Source of the DNA: Pseudomonadota bacterium
Lineage (GTDB): Bacteria > Pseudomonadota > Gammaproteobacteria > Xanthomonadales > Xanthomonadaceae
Assembly (NCBI GenBank): GCA_023439425.1
Contig: JAEXNZ010000521.1
Location: forward strand, 1-5,548
Length of the DNA: 5,548 bases
Direction of reading: 5' to 3'
Below are positions 5,509-5,548 of the stretch, piece by piece. The first letter of the stretch is position 1, and each line of letters begins with the position of its first letter. Below the pieces are notes generated by a model that had not been told where the DNA came from, ran no database searches, and saw nothing but the letters and a program-made list of their open reading frames with translations. The translations under genes and the position numbers were made by a program.

Positions 5509-5548
5509 GGTTTTGATTTTCGTTGGCCGCCGACCCTCTGTCTGGGGC

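Larger units (their letters stand above)
5372..5548. other. Non-coding right-end region upstream of the regulator
   Basis: No credible open reading frame is seen in these 177 bases. They contain the candidate regulator promoter (5378-5383), a TTGACA on the minus strand (5415-5410), and a palindromic REP-like cluster (5471-5508). A further gene probably begins beyond the right edge; its orientation cannot be told. No GntR-type operator of the TNGTNNNACNA form stood out. Confidence 0.5.

Noticed and set aside
1..5548. tRNA, rRNA or CRISPR array
   Set aside because: No cloverleaf or TTCGA-type T-arm context, no rRNA-like stretch and no regularly spaced direct repeats were seen; the repeats present are REP palindromes.

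Overview
The window looks like chromosomal DNA from a Xanthomonadaceae bacterium, most likely Stenotrophomonas. The reasons are the high GC content with strong GC3 codon use, a TonB-dependent receptor of the large Xanthomonas/Caulobacter-type family, and a paired palindrome starting with GTAG that matches the GTAG-type REP elements abundant in Stenotrophomonas maltophilia. The genus call is inference from these signatures; no database search was possible.

Layout. Four genes read rightward and one reads leftward. (1) The 3' part of a TonB-dependent outer-membrane receptor, cut by the left edge, ends at 1288. (2) After a 70-base gap holding a strong hairpin, an exported PHP-family metallohydrolase (CehA/McbA-like) runs to 2732. 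(3) After a 92-base gap with a second long hairpin comes a small flavin-type split-barrel protein (PPOX / general stress protein 26-like, 2825-3265). (4) Its TGA stop overlaps the TTG start of a 12-helix MFS transporter of the metabolite:H+ symporter type (3262-4530). (5) A composite REP element fills the convergent gap and even supplies the stop codon of the transporter. (6) On the minus strand, 4652-5371 encodes a GntR/FCD-type regulator. The right-hand 177 bases are non-coding, with a candidate promoter for the regulator and a probable second REP-like palindrome.

How the genes may work together. A receptor in the outer membrane, a secreted metal-dependent hydrolase, an inner-membrane proton symporter and a ligand-sensing FCD regulator would make a plausible scavenging route: bring a compound across the outer membrane, hydrolyse it in the periplasm, import the product and control expression. 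This is inference from gene order; the substrate cannot be read from the sequence. The receptor/hydrolase pair and the flavoprotein/symporter pair are each closely spaced, but the hairpins between genes leave open whether the four genes form one transcript.

I did not see an obviously new biological system. The most notable items are the REP element that overlaps the transporter stop codon, the likely leaderless start and A8 tract of the regulator, the two strong intercistronic hairpins, and the ambiguous lipoprotein/secreted signal of the hydrolase.
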